From: Mediterranea sp. (in: CFB group bacteria) | Lineage (GTDB): Bacteria; Bacteroidota; Bacteroidia; Bacteroidales; Bacteroidaceae | Assembly (NCBI GenBank): GCA_031287715.1 | Contig: JAITSN010000072.1 | Span: 1-33,359, forward strand | Direction: 5' to 3' | DNA: 33,359 nt | Shown: piece by piece, positions 1 to 7,808 of the stretch | Layout of the letters: each line of letters begins with the position of its first letter | Position numbering within the stretch: position 1 is the stretch's first letter | Notes under the pieces: generated by a model | What the model was told of the DNA's origin: nothing | Databases searched by the model: none | Seen by the model: only the letters and a program-made list of their open reading frames with translations | Made by a program: the position numbers and the translations under genes

Positions 1-392
1 ATCTTCTTGAGCAGGGGGTCTATATCTTTCCCGATAGCTTCGATCTGTTCGTTGGAAGCCTTTACGTAATCTCGGTAGGCCTGAGTGAACACCTGCCCCG
101 CGTCTGTATTCATCAGGAAATCCTTTGCCTTTGCTTTCAGGGCGGGGTCTACCTCGGTTACAGGTTCTCCTCCAATTTCACCCAACGTAACGGGACGATC
201 AATAATACCGTTTTTTTCTAAATACATCTGCGCCGCTGGGATCAGTTCCTGTTTGGAATAATCGGCGTTGCCCGTCCGGTACAAATCGGGATCCTTCAAG
301 AAATTGGCGAAATTCGCGTTGAATATTCTTTGTGGGTCGCTCGCAAACCGTTCGTAGCTTTCTCCCATTGCGTCGTTAAGACCTTCCCCCAT
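1..392 (-). CDS. Hypothetical protein, 5' part only (gene runs off the left edge)
   Basis: An open reading frame on the minus strand starts at an ATG at 392-390 and runs off the window edge after about 130 codons. I do not recognise the family. The visible part is soluble and charged, without a signal peptide or membrane segment, and includes stretches such as SYERFASDPQRIFNANFANF and YLEKNGIIDRPVTLGEIGGE. Its first residues are an 8-residue duplication, GEGLNDAM then GE, coded by a 24-bp tandem repeat at about 364-407. The frame stays open upstream of the ATG, with possible GTG and TTG starts, as far as a stop near 455. The start could therefore be another one, including the ATG at 368-366 in the second repeat copy. 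The gene is divergent from the SDR gene at 564. The long uninterrupted frame with ordinary composition supports coding, but it could also be a decayed fragment. Confidence 0.5.
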   Translation of the reverse strand, partial: MGEGLNDAMGESYERFASDPQRIFNANFANFLKDPDLYRTGNADYSKQELIPAAQMYLEKNGIIDRPVTLGEIGGEPVTEVDPALKAKAKDFLMNTDAGQVFTQAYRDYVKASNEQIEAIGKDIDPLLKK

Positions 393-407
393 TGCGTCGT
401 TAAGACC
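364..407. repeat. 24-bp direct duplication at the 5' end of the left-edge gene
   Basis: The block CCCATTGCGTCGTTAAGACC occurs at 364-383 and again at 388-407, a period of 24 bp. A shorter relic (TTGCGTGGGAAA) follows at 409-420. Each copy supplies an in-frame ATG on the minus strand, so the repeat multiplies candidate start codons and duplicates the N-terminal residues. Confidence 0.8.
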
Positions 408-532
408 CTTGCGTGGGAAAGGGACTATCAAAGAACCGCAAACCACCCTTTGCTAAAACTGCATATAAACGGTAGCACCTGTTTTTAATCTTATTTAACC
501 ACGGCCGGACACCGCAGAACAGGATTATATGA

Positions 533-540
533 TATGTTTG
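533..540 (+). promoter_or_regulatory. Candidate -7 box for the SDR gene
   Basis: TATGTTTG matches the Bacteroidota -7 consensus TAnnTTTG and lies 23 nt before the start codon at 564. I see no good -33 TTTG at the expected distance, so this is a moderate candidate. Confidence 0.4.
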
Positions 541-563
541 TTAAGCATTAATTTTAGAAAAAG

Positions 564-1334
564 ATGAAAAATAAAACTGTTTTTATAACGGGAGCCGGCA
601 GCGGAATAGGAGAAGCCTGTGCACGGAAATTCGCTTCGCAGGGAGCCAACCTTATACTAAATGCCCGCAATGTGCCGAAATTAGTGGAACTGAAAAATGA
701 GCTGGCGGAAAAGTATGCCGTTCGGGTTCACTTATTGCCTTTTGATGTACGTGATAGAAATGTGGCAACAAACGCCATCCAATCCCTTTCCGACGAATGG
801 AAGGATATTGATATTCTTATAAATAATGCCGGGCTGGTTATCGGAGTAGACAAAGAGCATGAAAGCCATCCTGACGAATGGGACATCGTGATCGACACAA
901 ATATCAAAGGACTGCTGACCATAACCCGGCTAGTTGTTCCGGGTATGCTGAAGAGAGGCAGCGGGCACATTATTAATATAGGTTCCATTGCCGGCGAAGC
1001 GGCATATCCGGGCGGCAGTGTGTATTGTGCAACGAAAGCTGCCGTCCGCATGTTGTCGGACGGTTTACGGATAGACCTTGTCGAAACGCCGCTGCGGGTA
1101 ACAAACATCAAACCGGGTATGGTGAAAACGAACTTCTCCGTGGTGCGCTACCGTGGCGACAAGCAAACGGCCGACAATTTCTATAAAGGCATACATGCGC
1201 TGACGGGTGACGACATCGCCGAATCCGTTTATTTTGCAGCGGCAGCACCGCCGCATGTTCAAATCGCCGAGATACTTGTTATGCCGACAAATCAGGCAAC
1301 AGGAACAATCTCGTTCAAAAAAGATGTGGAATAA
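564..1334 (+). CDS. SDR-family NAD(P)-dependent oxidoreductase (YdfG-like)
   Basis: This 256-residue protein is a classical short-chain dehydrogenase/reductase and is expected to be a cytoplasmic NAD(P)H-dependent enzyme acting on a hydroxyl or carbonyl group. The Rossmann motif TGAGSGIG is at residues 9-16 and NNAG at 87-90. The catalytic tetrad is visible as N113, S141, Y154 and K158 (YCATK). R35 after the second beta strand suggests a preference for NADP(H). The length is typical for the family. Overall it resembles the YdfG group (3-hydroxy acid or serine dehydrogenases), but the substrate cannot be read from sequence. It has its own probable promoter and is followed by a separately promoted lipoprotein gene, so the neighbours do not suggest a pathway. 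Confidence 0.93.
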   Translation: MKNKTVFITGAGSGIGEACARKFASQGANLILNARNVPKLVELKNELAEKYAVRVHLLPFDVRDRNVATNAIQSLSDEWKDIDILINNAGLVIGVDKEHESHPDEWDIVIDTNIKGLLTITRLVVPGMLKRGSGHIINIGSIAGEAAYPGGSVYCATKAAVRMLSDGLRIDLVETPLRVTNIKPGMVKTNFSVVRYRGDKQTADNFYKGIHALTGDDIAESVYFAAAAPPHVQIAEILVMPTNQATGTISFKKDVE

Positions 1335-1348
1335 ACGAGGATTTATGC

Positions 1349-1370
1349 TATCTTTGGCACATTATCTTTG
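1349..1370 (+). promoter_or_regulatory. Two tandem TATCTTTG -7 boxes before the SPOR lipoprotein gene
   Basis: Perfect TAnnTTTG matches occur at 1349-1356 and 1363-1370, 14 bp apart. The second lies 28 nt before the ATG at 1399. No clear -33 box is visible for either. They may give two transcription starts, or one may be a chance duplicate. Confidence 0.5.
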
Positions 1371-1398
1371 AATTATTAACTTATAAATATGGATGGTG

Positions 1399-1914
1399 AT
1401 GAAAAAACTAATGATTTTAAGTATTGGCGTATACATCGTATTAGCTTTTACTTCATGCAAATCAAGCCAAAGCGCTTATAAAAAAGCTTATGAAAAAGCA
1501 AAAGAGCAAGAACTCACATCTACTCCCCAGCAAGCAACTCCGGTAGAAACGACTCCGGTAGTAGCCCCCCCTATGGTAAGCCCTCCTATGGTGATTGAAA
1601 GACCTCCGGTTGCCCCCGAAGTCGGCGTACGCCAGGAAAAAGTAACACTGATCTCCGGCGATGACCTGAAAGACTACAGCGTAGTATGCGGTAGCTTCGA
1701 GTTGAAAGCAAATGCGGAAGCATTAAGAGATTACTTAGTTGGACAAGGCTATAATGCAATCATAGCTTTCAATGCGGAATCTGCCATGTACAGAGTCGTA
1801 GTGGGCACCTATTCCGACAGGCTCTCGGCGGTTGCGGCACGCGATACCTTCAAGCGCAAATACACCTATCGCAAAGATTTCCAGGAAGCCTGGCTGCTGT
1901 ACAGACTTTATTAG
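1399..1914 (+). CDS. SPOR-domain lipoprotein
   Basis: A predicted lipoprotein of 171 residues is counted from the ATG at 1399; an in-frame ATG at 1393 would add only two residues. The start MKKLMILS leads into a hydrophobic segment and a lipobox ending FTSC, with the lipidated cysteine at residue 20. A low-complexity Pro/Val/Thr linker (about residues 38-80) follows. The C-terminal part (about 100-168) is a SPOR domain, with the pattern YSVVCGSF, an alpha helix, YRVVVGTYSDR and a final helix. SPOR domains bind denuded glycan strands of septal peptidoglycan, so a periplasmic role at the division site, anchored in a membrane, is likely. Lys follows the cysteine and there is no acidic surface-export motif, which fits a periplasm-facing protein. 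The gene stands alone between two promoter-bearing or hairpin-bearing gaps. Confidence 0.88.
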   Translation: MKKLMILSIGVYIVLAFTSCKSSQSAYKKAYEKAKEQELTSTPQQATPVETTPVVAPPMVSPPMVIERPPVAPEVGVRQEKVTLISGDDLKDYSVVCGSFELKANAEALRDYLVGQGYNAIIAFNAESAMYRVVVGTYSDRLSAVAARDTFKRKYTYRKDFQEAWLLYRLY

Positions 1915-1936
1915 TAATATTACAGGAACCGTTTGA

Positions 1937-2015
1937 AACGCGGATTAACGCGGATTAGCGCAGATGAATAGATTGTAGTAATTCCGGTCTGCGTCGATTG
2001 GCGTTAATCCGCGTT
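1937..2015. repeat. Long inverted repeat with the CGCGGATTAACGCGGATT motif
   Basis: The arm AACGCGGATTAACGC (1937-1951) is perfectly complementary to GCGTTAATCCGCGTT (2001-2015). The inner parts GCGCAGA (1957-1963) and TCTGCGT (1988-1994) extend the pairing imperfectly. The left arm also contains an internal direct repeat of CGCGGATTA. This could act as a terminator for the SPOR gene or be a dispersed palindromic element; no T-run follows directly on the + strand. Confidence 0.75.
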
Positions 2016-2050
2016 CTTTGTTTATATAGTATAGAGAAACCAGAATACCA

Positions 2051-3916
2051 ATGGCTATAAGCTATTTACAAGTTGAAAATCTGACCAAATCGTTTGGCGA
2101 CCTCCTACTCTTCCAGGACATCTCTTTGGGCATTCATGAAGGACAACGCGTGGGGCTGATTGCAAAGAACGGAGCAGGAAAAACAACCTTATTGAATATC
2201 ATCGCAGGCAAAGAAGGATATGACGAGGGAAATCTTTCCTTTCGCCGTGACCTGCATATGGGCTACCTTCCGCAAAGCCCCCGGTATCCCGAAGAACTGA
2301 CCGTTTCGGAAGCCTGTTTCCATCAGGGAAACAGCGTTGTAGAACTGATAAAAGAGTACGAGCTATGCCTGGAAACAGAAAGCAACCCCGGACTGGAAGA
2401 CATCCTGGATCGCATGGAACACGAAAAGGCCTGGGACTATGAACGGAAGGCAAAACAAATCCTGACCCAACTAAAGATACGCGATTTCAACCGGAAAATA
2501 AGCCAGCTGTCGGGCGGACAACTCAAGCGGGTGGCGTTGGCAAACTCGCTGATAACAGAACCGGAACTGCTGATCCTTGACGAGCCGACCAACCACCTGG
2601 ACCTGGATATGATTGAATGGCTGGAAGATTACCTGCAACGCTCAACACTAAGCCTGCTGATGGTAACCCACGACCGGTACTTCCTGGATCGGGTGTGCTC
2701 CGAAATCATTGAGATAGACAACCGCCGGATATACTCATACAAAGGCAATTACAGCTATTACATAGAAAAGCGGGAAGAGCGGATCGCCGCTACCAATACG
2801 GAAACAGCGCGGGCAAACAATTTATACCGCACAGAGTTGGAATGGATGCGGCGTATGCCCCAAGCCCGCGGACATAAAGCCCGCTATCGTGAAGAAGCAT
2901 TCTATGAATTGGAAAAGACGGCCAAACAACGAACAGACAACTCGAATGTGAAACTGGAAGTGAAGGCCTCGTATATCGGTTCCAAGATCTTCAATGCGGA
3001 ACACCTTTGCAAAAGCTACGGCGACCTGAAGATTCTGGATGATTTCTCGTACATCTTCTCCCGGTATGAGAAAATGGGGATCGTGGGAGACAACGGAACA
3101 GGAAAGTCTACTTTTATCAAAATACTGCTGGGTGAAGTGGAACCGGACAGCGGAACCGTGGACACGGGTGAAACCGTACGTTTCGGATATTACTCGCAGG
3201 AAGGATTGAGCTTCGACGAACAAATGAAAGTGATCGACGTGGTTCGGGACATAGCCGAAGTGATCGACGTGGGCAATGGAAAACAATTGACCGCTTCGCA
3301 GTTCCTGCAACACTTCCTGTTTACCCCCGAAACCCAACATAACTACGTGTACAGGCTAAGCGGAGGAGAAAAACGCAGGCTGTATCTTTGTACTGTGCTG
3401 ATGCGCAACCCGAACTTCCTGATCCTCGACGAGCCGACCAACGACTTGGACATCGTGACATTGAACGTGCTGGAAGAGTACCTGACAGGCTTCAAAGGCT
3501 GTGTCATCGTGGTATCGCACGACCGCTATTTCATGGATAAGGTGGTTGACCACCTGCTGGTATTCAACGGGCAGGGTGACATCCGGGACTTCCCAGGCAA
3601 CTACAGCGATTACCGTGATTGGAAATCCGCCCGCGCAGACAAAGACAAGGACGCCGGAAAGCCACAGGCGGAAAAGGTCTCGCGCGTCCGGCTAAATGAG
3701 AAACGGAAGATGAGCTTCAAGGAAAGACAGGAGTTCGAACGACTGGAGGAGGAAATCGCCGGCCTTGAAGGCGAGAAGAAACAACTGGAAGAAGCGCTAT
3801 GCAGTGGAGCACTTTCCGTAGACGAACTGACCAAAAACTCAAAACGATTACCTCTTCTTCACGGCGAGCTGGATGAAAAGACCATGCGATGGCTGGAGCT
3901 TAGCGAGCTGGCTTAG
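2051..3916 (+). CDS. uup: ABC-F family ATPase, Uup type
   Basis: This is a 621-residue cytoplasmic ATPase with two ABC domains and no membrane segments, the ABC-F layout. Members act on ribosomes; Uup-type proteins are linked to translation factor and ribosome-rescue functions. The first domain has Walker A AKNGAGKTT (38-46), signature LSGGQLKR and Walker B ILDEPTNHLD. The second has GDNGTGKST, LSGGEKRR and ILDEPTNDLD. The inter-domain linker (about 240-320) is rich in Arg and Lys (RMPQARGHKARYREE), as expected for the P-site tRNA interaction motif. The C-terminal segment (about 555-621) is a charged coiled coil (MSFKERQEFERLEEEIAGLE) characteristic of the Uup subgroup. In the first Walker A the usual leading Gly is Ala38, a mild deviation. 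The gene appears monocistronic and is followed by hairpins at 3921-3958. Subfamily naming rests on the coiled-coil tail. Confidence 0.92.
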   Translation: MAISYLQVENLTKSFGDLLLFQDISLGIHEGQRVGLIAKNGAGKTTLLNIIAGKEGYDEGNLSFRRDLHMGYLPQSPRYPEELTVSEACFHQGNSVVELIKEYELCLETESNPGLEDILDRMEHEKAWDYERKAKQILTQLKIRDFNRKISQLSGGQLKRVALANSLITEPELLILDEPTNHLDLDMIEWLEDYLQRSTLSLLMVTHDRYFLDRVCSEIIEIDNRRIYSYKGNYSYYIEKREERIAATNTETARANNLYRTELEWMRRMPQARGHKARYREEAFYELEKTAKQRTDNSNVKLEVKASYIGSKIFNAEHLCKSYGDLKILDDFSYIFSRYEKMGIVGDNGTGKSTFIKILLGEVEPDSGTVDTGETVRFGYYSQEGLSFDEQMKVIDVVRDIAEVIDVGNGKQLTASQFLQHFLFTPETQHNYVYRLSGGEKRRLYLCTVLMRNPNFLILDEPTNDLDIVTLNVLEEYLTGFKGCVIVVSHDRYFMDKVVDHLLVFNGQGDIRDFPGNYSDYRDWKSARADKDKDAGKPQAEKVSRVRLNEKRKMSFKERQEFERLEEEIAGLEGEKKQLEEALCSGALSVDELTKNSKRLPLLHGELDEKTMRWLELSELA

Positions 3917-3920
3917 GATC

Positions 3921-3958
3921 AAATGCTTCCACAAAAGCATTTCCAAGAATTTGGAAAT
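3921..3958 (+). terminator. Two overlapping hairpins after uup
   Basis: AAATGCTT (3921-3928) pairs with AAGCATTT (3935-3942). ATTTCCAA (3939-3946) pairs with TTGGAAAT (3951-3958). The two 8-bp stems share 3939-3942 and so exclude each other. There is no U-tract, so a terminator role is uncertain. Confidence 0.4.
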
Positions 3959-4190
3959 GGTCTCTGCAGAACGGCTCACTATCATGTCTGCACCACCTGT
4001 TAAGAGAGCTGTTATTGAGGATAGTTAAACAAATGTTTTTGGAGGCACTTCGCTTCTTCTTTCCTTTGTCTATATTTTCAAGGCTTTTCAGTCGTCAGGT
4101 TTACGCCATTCTTTAAAATGAACAGGATAGGCGCTTCTTTGTATATTCAACGCGTCCGGCGTAATATTTAAGATATAAATGTATGAATAA
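3959..4190. other. Intergenic stretch with no supported gene
   Basis: This AT-rich, stop-rich stretch lies between the uup hairpins and the 42-bp array. A 12-codon open frame (MNKLLSRRLAWR, ATG at about 4184) enters the first degenerate repeat copy and then stops; I do not regard it as a gene. Confidence 0.6.
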
Positions 4191-4550
4191 GTTATTGTCT
4201 CGCCGATTAGCGTGGAGATAATTTGCTAATAGGTTTGTAGATCGCCGACCGGAGAGGAGGAAACTTGCTGATAAGTTGGCGTCTCGCCGACCGGAGAGGA
4301 GGTAACTTGCTAATAAGTTGGCGTCTCGCTGACCGGAGAGGAGGCAACTTGCTAATAGGTTATCGTCTCGCCGACCGGAGAGGAGGAAACTTGCTAATAG
4401 GTTGGCGTCTCGCCGACCGGAGAGGAAGAAACTTGCTAACAGGTTAGCGTCTCGCCGACCGGAGAGGAGGCAACTTGCTAACAGGTTAGCGTCTCGCCGA
4501 CCGGAGAGGAGGTAACTTGTTAACAGGTTGGCGTCTCGCCGACCGGAGAG
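4191..4550. repeat. 42-bp direct tandem array, about 8.5 units
   Basis: The core GACCGGAGAG starts at 4247, 4289, 4331, 4373, 4415, 4457, 4499 and 4541, exactly 42 bp apart. A degenerate copy is in register at 4205. The unit reads GTTGGCGTCTCGCCGACC, then GGAGAGGAGG, one variable base, AACTTGCTAATA. Variation is concentrated at the base after GGAGG and around CTAATAG, while the CGCCGACCGGAGAG core is almost invariant. Units abut without unique spacers. Because 42 is a multiple of 3, one forward frame is open as a 14-residue repeat (LADRRGGNLLIGWR); this looks incidental. Confidence 0.95.
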
Positions 4551-4921
4551 ACCTTAACTCATTAGTAATTTATCAGTTACAAAATGACGATGTCCGCTTT
4601 CGTTTTGCATTTCAGCATTTCAAATTAACAATTGGTAGTTTTTTATTAACAATTCCCGTTCACATTAATAGTTTTGTCACCGATAGGTTAGAAACATGAG
4701 AATAAATTTTGCGGCGAAGCGCAGATCAGGAGCAGAGGTCTAATGCCGCAGATAATGCAAAAACATTTACTTTTTACCATCCTTCATTTACCATTTACGG
4801 TTTAGCTGCTATCGTTTACCCTTTATGATTTGTCTGTACGTTGTGAAGAGCTAAATTGCCCGGCTGATAGAGTACGGATAGAATTTTCGTCCGTCTATTA
4901 AATAATAAACATGTATGCAGT
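4551..4921. other. Intergenic leader of the glycan-degradation genes
   Basis: There is no credible gene here. TAGTTTTG at 4669-4676 matches the -7 consensus but is about 245 nt from the GH2 start and lacks a clear -33 box. Runs such as TTTACCATCC and ATTTACCATTTAC near 4775-4800 are A/T-rich imperfect direct repeats. No promoter close to the GH2 start is convincing. Confidence 0.5.
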
Positions 4922-7795
4922 ATGGATATGCTTTCAAAACGACTTGGATTATTCCTCATGACGGTAGTTCTTACCGGAACGTCGATAACTTTACTCGCCC
5001 AGCCGGCGGATACGGAGACTGTTGTTCAATATTTGTCCGGGCAAGGCGCTGACGATAAAGTAGAGTGGGACTTTTATTGCACGGGCGGTCGCCGTTCTGG
5101 CGAGTGGACGAAGATTTGCGTTCCCTCTTGTTGGGAGCTTCAGGGTTTTGGCCGGTATCAGTACGGCATTTCGTTTTATGGCAAGGCCTTTCCAGAAGGT
5201 ATTGCCGATGAAAAAGGAATATATAGGCACGAGTTTGACGTGCCGGCGTCATGGCGAGGCAAGCAGATTCACTTGGTCTTTGAGGCGGCGATGACCGACA
5301 CTGAGGTGAAGATCAACGGCCGGAAAGCGGGCACAAAACACCAGGGCGGCTTTTACCGTTTCTCCTATGACGTGACCGACCTGCTGATGTACGGCCGGAC
5401 GAACCGGCTTGAGGCGACAGTCGGCAAGGAGAGTGAGAACGCAAGCGTCAACTTGGCAGAGCGCCGCGCGGATTACTGGAACTTCGGAGGCATATTCCGG
5501 CCGGTATTCCTTGAGATCAAGCCGCTGCGGAACCTCAGTCGCATCGCCATTGATGCCCGGATGGATGGCAGCTTCACGGCGGATTGTTTTTTGAACGGCG
5601 GCGGTGAAGAAGTGAGCATTCGTGCCGTATTGCTGGATGGTAGAGGCAAGCAGGTCTCCGAAGTTACAACGCCTATAAGAGCCGGCTCTGACAGAGTGTC
5701 ATTGTGTGCGAGCGTGAACCATCCGGCCTTATGGACGGCCGAGACACCCAGCTTGTATCGAGCGCGGTTTTCGTTGCTGTCTAAGGACGGCCGCGTGCTG
5801 CATACCGTTACAGAACCGTTCGGCTTCCGCACGATTGAGGTGCGCACAAGCGACGGGTTGTACATCAACGGTATTCGCGTCACGATTCGCGGAGTGAACC
5901 GGCACAGCTTCCGTCCCGAGTCCGGGCGAACGTTGAGCAAGGCGATGAATATAGAGGACGTATTATTAATAAGGAAAATGAACATGAACGCCGTGCGTCT
6001 TTCGCATTATCCGCCCGACCCGGAGTTTCTTCATGCCTGTGACAGCTTGGGACTGTATGTGATGAACGAGCTTGGTGGATGGCATGGCAAGTACGATACA
6101 CCGACGGGCATAAAGTTGGTCAAAGAGTTGGTCGAGCGCGACGTAAACCACCCCTCCATCATCTGGTGGAGCAACGGGAACGAGAAGGGATGGAACACTG
6201 AGCTGGACGGTGAGTTCGGCAAATATGATCCGCAGGGCAGGCCGGTGATCCATCCACAAGGAAATTACGGCGGTTTCGAGACCATGCACTACCGTTCATA
6301 CGGCGAGAGCCAGGAATACATGCGCCTGCCTGAGCTTTTTATGCCCACCGAGTTTTTGCACGGCTTATATGACGGCGGTCATGGCGCCGGCTTGTGGGAT
6401 TACTGGGAGATGATGCGCAAGCATTCCCGCTGCGTTGGTGGTTTCCTCTGGGTGCTGGCCGATGAAGGCGTAAAGCGTGTGGATCGAAACGGAATGATCG
6501 ACAACCAGGGCAATTTCGGCGCTGACGGCATCGTCGGGCCTCACCATGAGCGGGAGGGCAGCTTCTATACCATCAAAGAGATATGGAGTCCGGTGCAAGT
6601 GACGAACCTTGCGATAGATGAGGCGTTCGATGGCATATTCAACATCGAGAACCGGTACGACTTCCTCAACCTCAGCGCCTGTGAGTTTAGGTGGGAGCAG
6701 GTAAAGTTCCCGCGGCCTGGCACTGCCGGAAAAAAAATCACATTAAAGCAGGGCCGGACGCGCGGAAGCGATATTTCTGCCCACGAACAGGGAACGTTGA
6801 ACATCGGCACCGGTATAGTTTCCGGCACTGATGCGCTGTTCCTGACGGCCATTGATCCGGCCGGCGATGAGCTATGGCGCTGGTCATTCCCCATAAAAAG
6901 GATCGATCTGAATCCTGCAATAGAGAAAGCCGCCACCGGTGTATCGCCTTCCTATATGGAAAACGGCGATGAGCTTACCGTCAAAGCGGGCGGCAAGAGC
7001 TATGTCTTTTCTAAGAAAGACGGTCGGCTAAAGGCCGTAACGGTGGGCGATCGGCCGATCAGCTTTACCAATGGCCCCAGATTTATCGCCGCCCGACGGG
7101 CCGATCGTTCGGCAGACCGCTTCTATAACCATGACGACGAGCACGCCAAGTCCAAAGACCGCACCTATGTCGAAATGAAAGACGCCGGCATCTTTGCCGG
7201 CTTCACCATTGAGAACGGGTCGGGCGGCCGTCTAATTGTAACCGCTGATTATCAGCTGGGTTGCTTAGATAAAACCGTGTGGACGATCGCTCCTGACGGC
7301 GTGCTTGAGCTGGATTATACGTATAACTTCTCTGGGGTGGTAGAGTTGATGGGCATCTGTTTCGATTATCCGGAAAGTGGCGTGCAGAGCAAGCGCTGGC
7401 TTGGAGCCGGGCCTTACCGGGTATGGCAGAACCGCACTCACGGTACGGTGTACGACGTTTGGGAGAACGATTATAACGATCCCATTCCGGGCGAAACCTT
7501 TACGTATCCGGAGTTTAAGGGCTACTTTGCGCGGGTCTCCTGGATGGAGATACATACGCGAGAAGGCACGATCAGCATCACCAACCGGACGCCGGATTCA
7601 TATATCGGTGTGTACCAGCCCCGTGATGGCCGCGACCGGTTACTCTACAGGCTTCCGGAGAGCGGCATCTCTGTGCTGGACGTCATTCCCGCCGTGCGCA
7701 ATAAGGTAAATTCGACCGACCTTTGCGGCCCATCGTCGCAAGCGGTCTGGTCTGATGGAAAACATAGTGGAAAAATCATATTTGAATTTAATTAA
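4922..7795 (+). CDS. Secreted GH2 glycoside hydrolase, beta-galactosidase-like
   Basis: The protein has 957 residues; the ATG at 4928 (M3) is an alternative start. A signal peptide (LGLFLMTVVLTGTSITLLAQ) points to export. Domains in order are a GH2 jelly-roll sugar-binding domain (about 60-200, with VPSCWELQGFG), an immunoglobulin-like domain (about 200-305), the TIM barrel (about 307-600) and a C-terminal beta-galactosidase small-chain-like domain (about 690-955, with GPRFIAARRA and WLGAGPYRVWQNR). The acid/base is probably E421 in SNGNEKGW and the nucleophile E477 in PTEFLHGLYDGG. The length is a little below E. coli LacZ. The small-chain domain favours beta-galactosidase over beta-glucuronidase, but related GH2 enzymes in Bacteroides pectin loci have other specificities. 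It is followed after 13 nt by the GH106-like gene, so it is the likely first gene of an operon. Confidence 0.9.
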   Translation: MDMLSKRLGLFLMTVVLTGTSITLLAQPADTETVVQYLSGQGADDKVEWDFYCTGGRRSGEWTKICVPSCWELQGFGRYQYGISFYGKAFPEGIADEKGIYRHEFDVPASWRGKQIHLVFEAAMTDTEVKINGRKAGTKHQGGFYRFSYDVTDLLMYGRTNRLEATVGKESENASVNLAERRADYWNFGGIFRPVFLEIKPLRNLSRIAIDARMDGSFTADCFLNGGGEEVSIRAVLLDGRGKQVSEVTTPIRAGSDRVSLCASVNHPALWTAETPSLYRARFSLLSKDGRVLHTVTEPFGFRTIEVRTSDGLYINGIRVTIRGVNRHSFRPESGRTLSKAMNIEDVLLIRKMNMNAVRLSHYPPDPEFLHACDSLGLYVMNELGGWHGKYDTPTGIKLVKELVERDVNHPSIIWWSNGNEKGWNTELDGEFGKYDPQGRPVIHPQGNYGGFETMHYRSYGESQEYMRLPELFMPTEFLHGLYDGGHGAGLWDYWEMMRKHSRCVGGFLWVLADEGVKRVDRNGMIDNQGNFGADGIVGPHHEREGSFYTIKEIWSPVQVTNLAIDEAFDGIFNIENRYDFLNLSACEFRWEQVKFPRPGTAGKKITLKQGRTRGSDISAHEQGTLNIGTGIVSGTDALFLTAIDPAGDELWRWSFPIKRIDLNPAIEKAATGVSPSYMENGDELTVKAGGKSYVFSKKDGRLKAVTVGDRPISFTNGPRFIAARRADRSADRFYNHDDEHAKSKDRTYVEMKDAGIFAGFTIENGSGGRLIVTADYQLGCLDKTVWTIAPDGVLELDYTYNFSGVVELMGICFDYPESGVQSKRWLGAGPYRVWQNRTHGTVYDVWENDYNDPIPGETFTYPEFKGYFARVSWMEIHTREGTISITNRTPDSYIGVYQPRDGRDRLLYRLPESGISVLDVIPAVRNKVNSTDLCGPSSQAVWSDGKHSGKIIFEFN

Positions 7796-7808
7796 AGGAA
7801 GGAAAGTT

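Noticed and set aside
1355..1371. Sigma-54 promoter at TTGGCAC before the SPOR gene
   Set aside because: The GG is followed ten bases later by TT rather than GC, and the sequence is better explained by the two TATCTTTG boxes.
4265..4447. 60-codon open frame of 14-residue repeats in the first array
   Set aside because: It is open only because the unit is 42 bp and stop-free in that frame. It has no family resemblance, the ATG is a variant within a repeat copy, and the degenerate upstream copy has an in-frame stop.
4191..4550. Tandem array as a CRISPR
   Set aside because: Units abut directly and the parts between cores are themselves repeated; there are no unique spacers and no cas genes in the window. 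The same holds for the arrays at 19792-20119, 24911-25002 and 33066-33359.
7755..7808. Upstream start for the GH106-like protein
   Set aside because: It would overlap the GH2 gene and put 18 residues ahead of a good signal peptide; the ATG at 7809 leaves the signal peptide intact.
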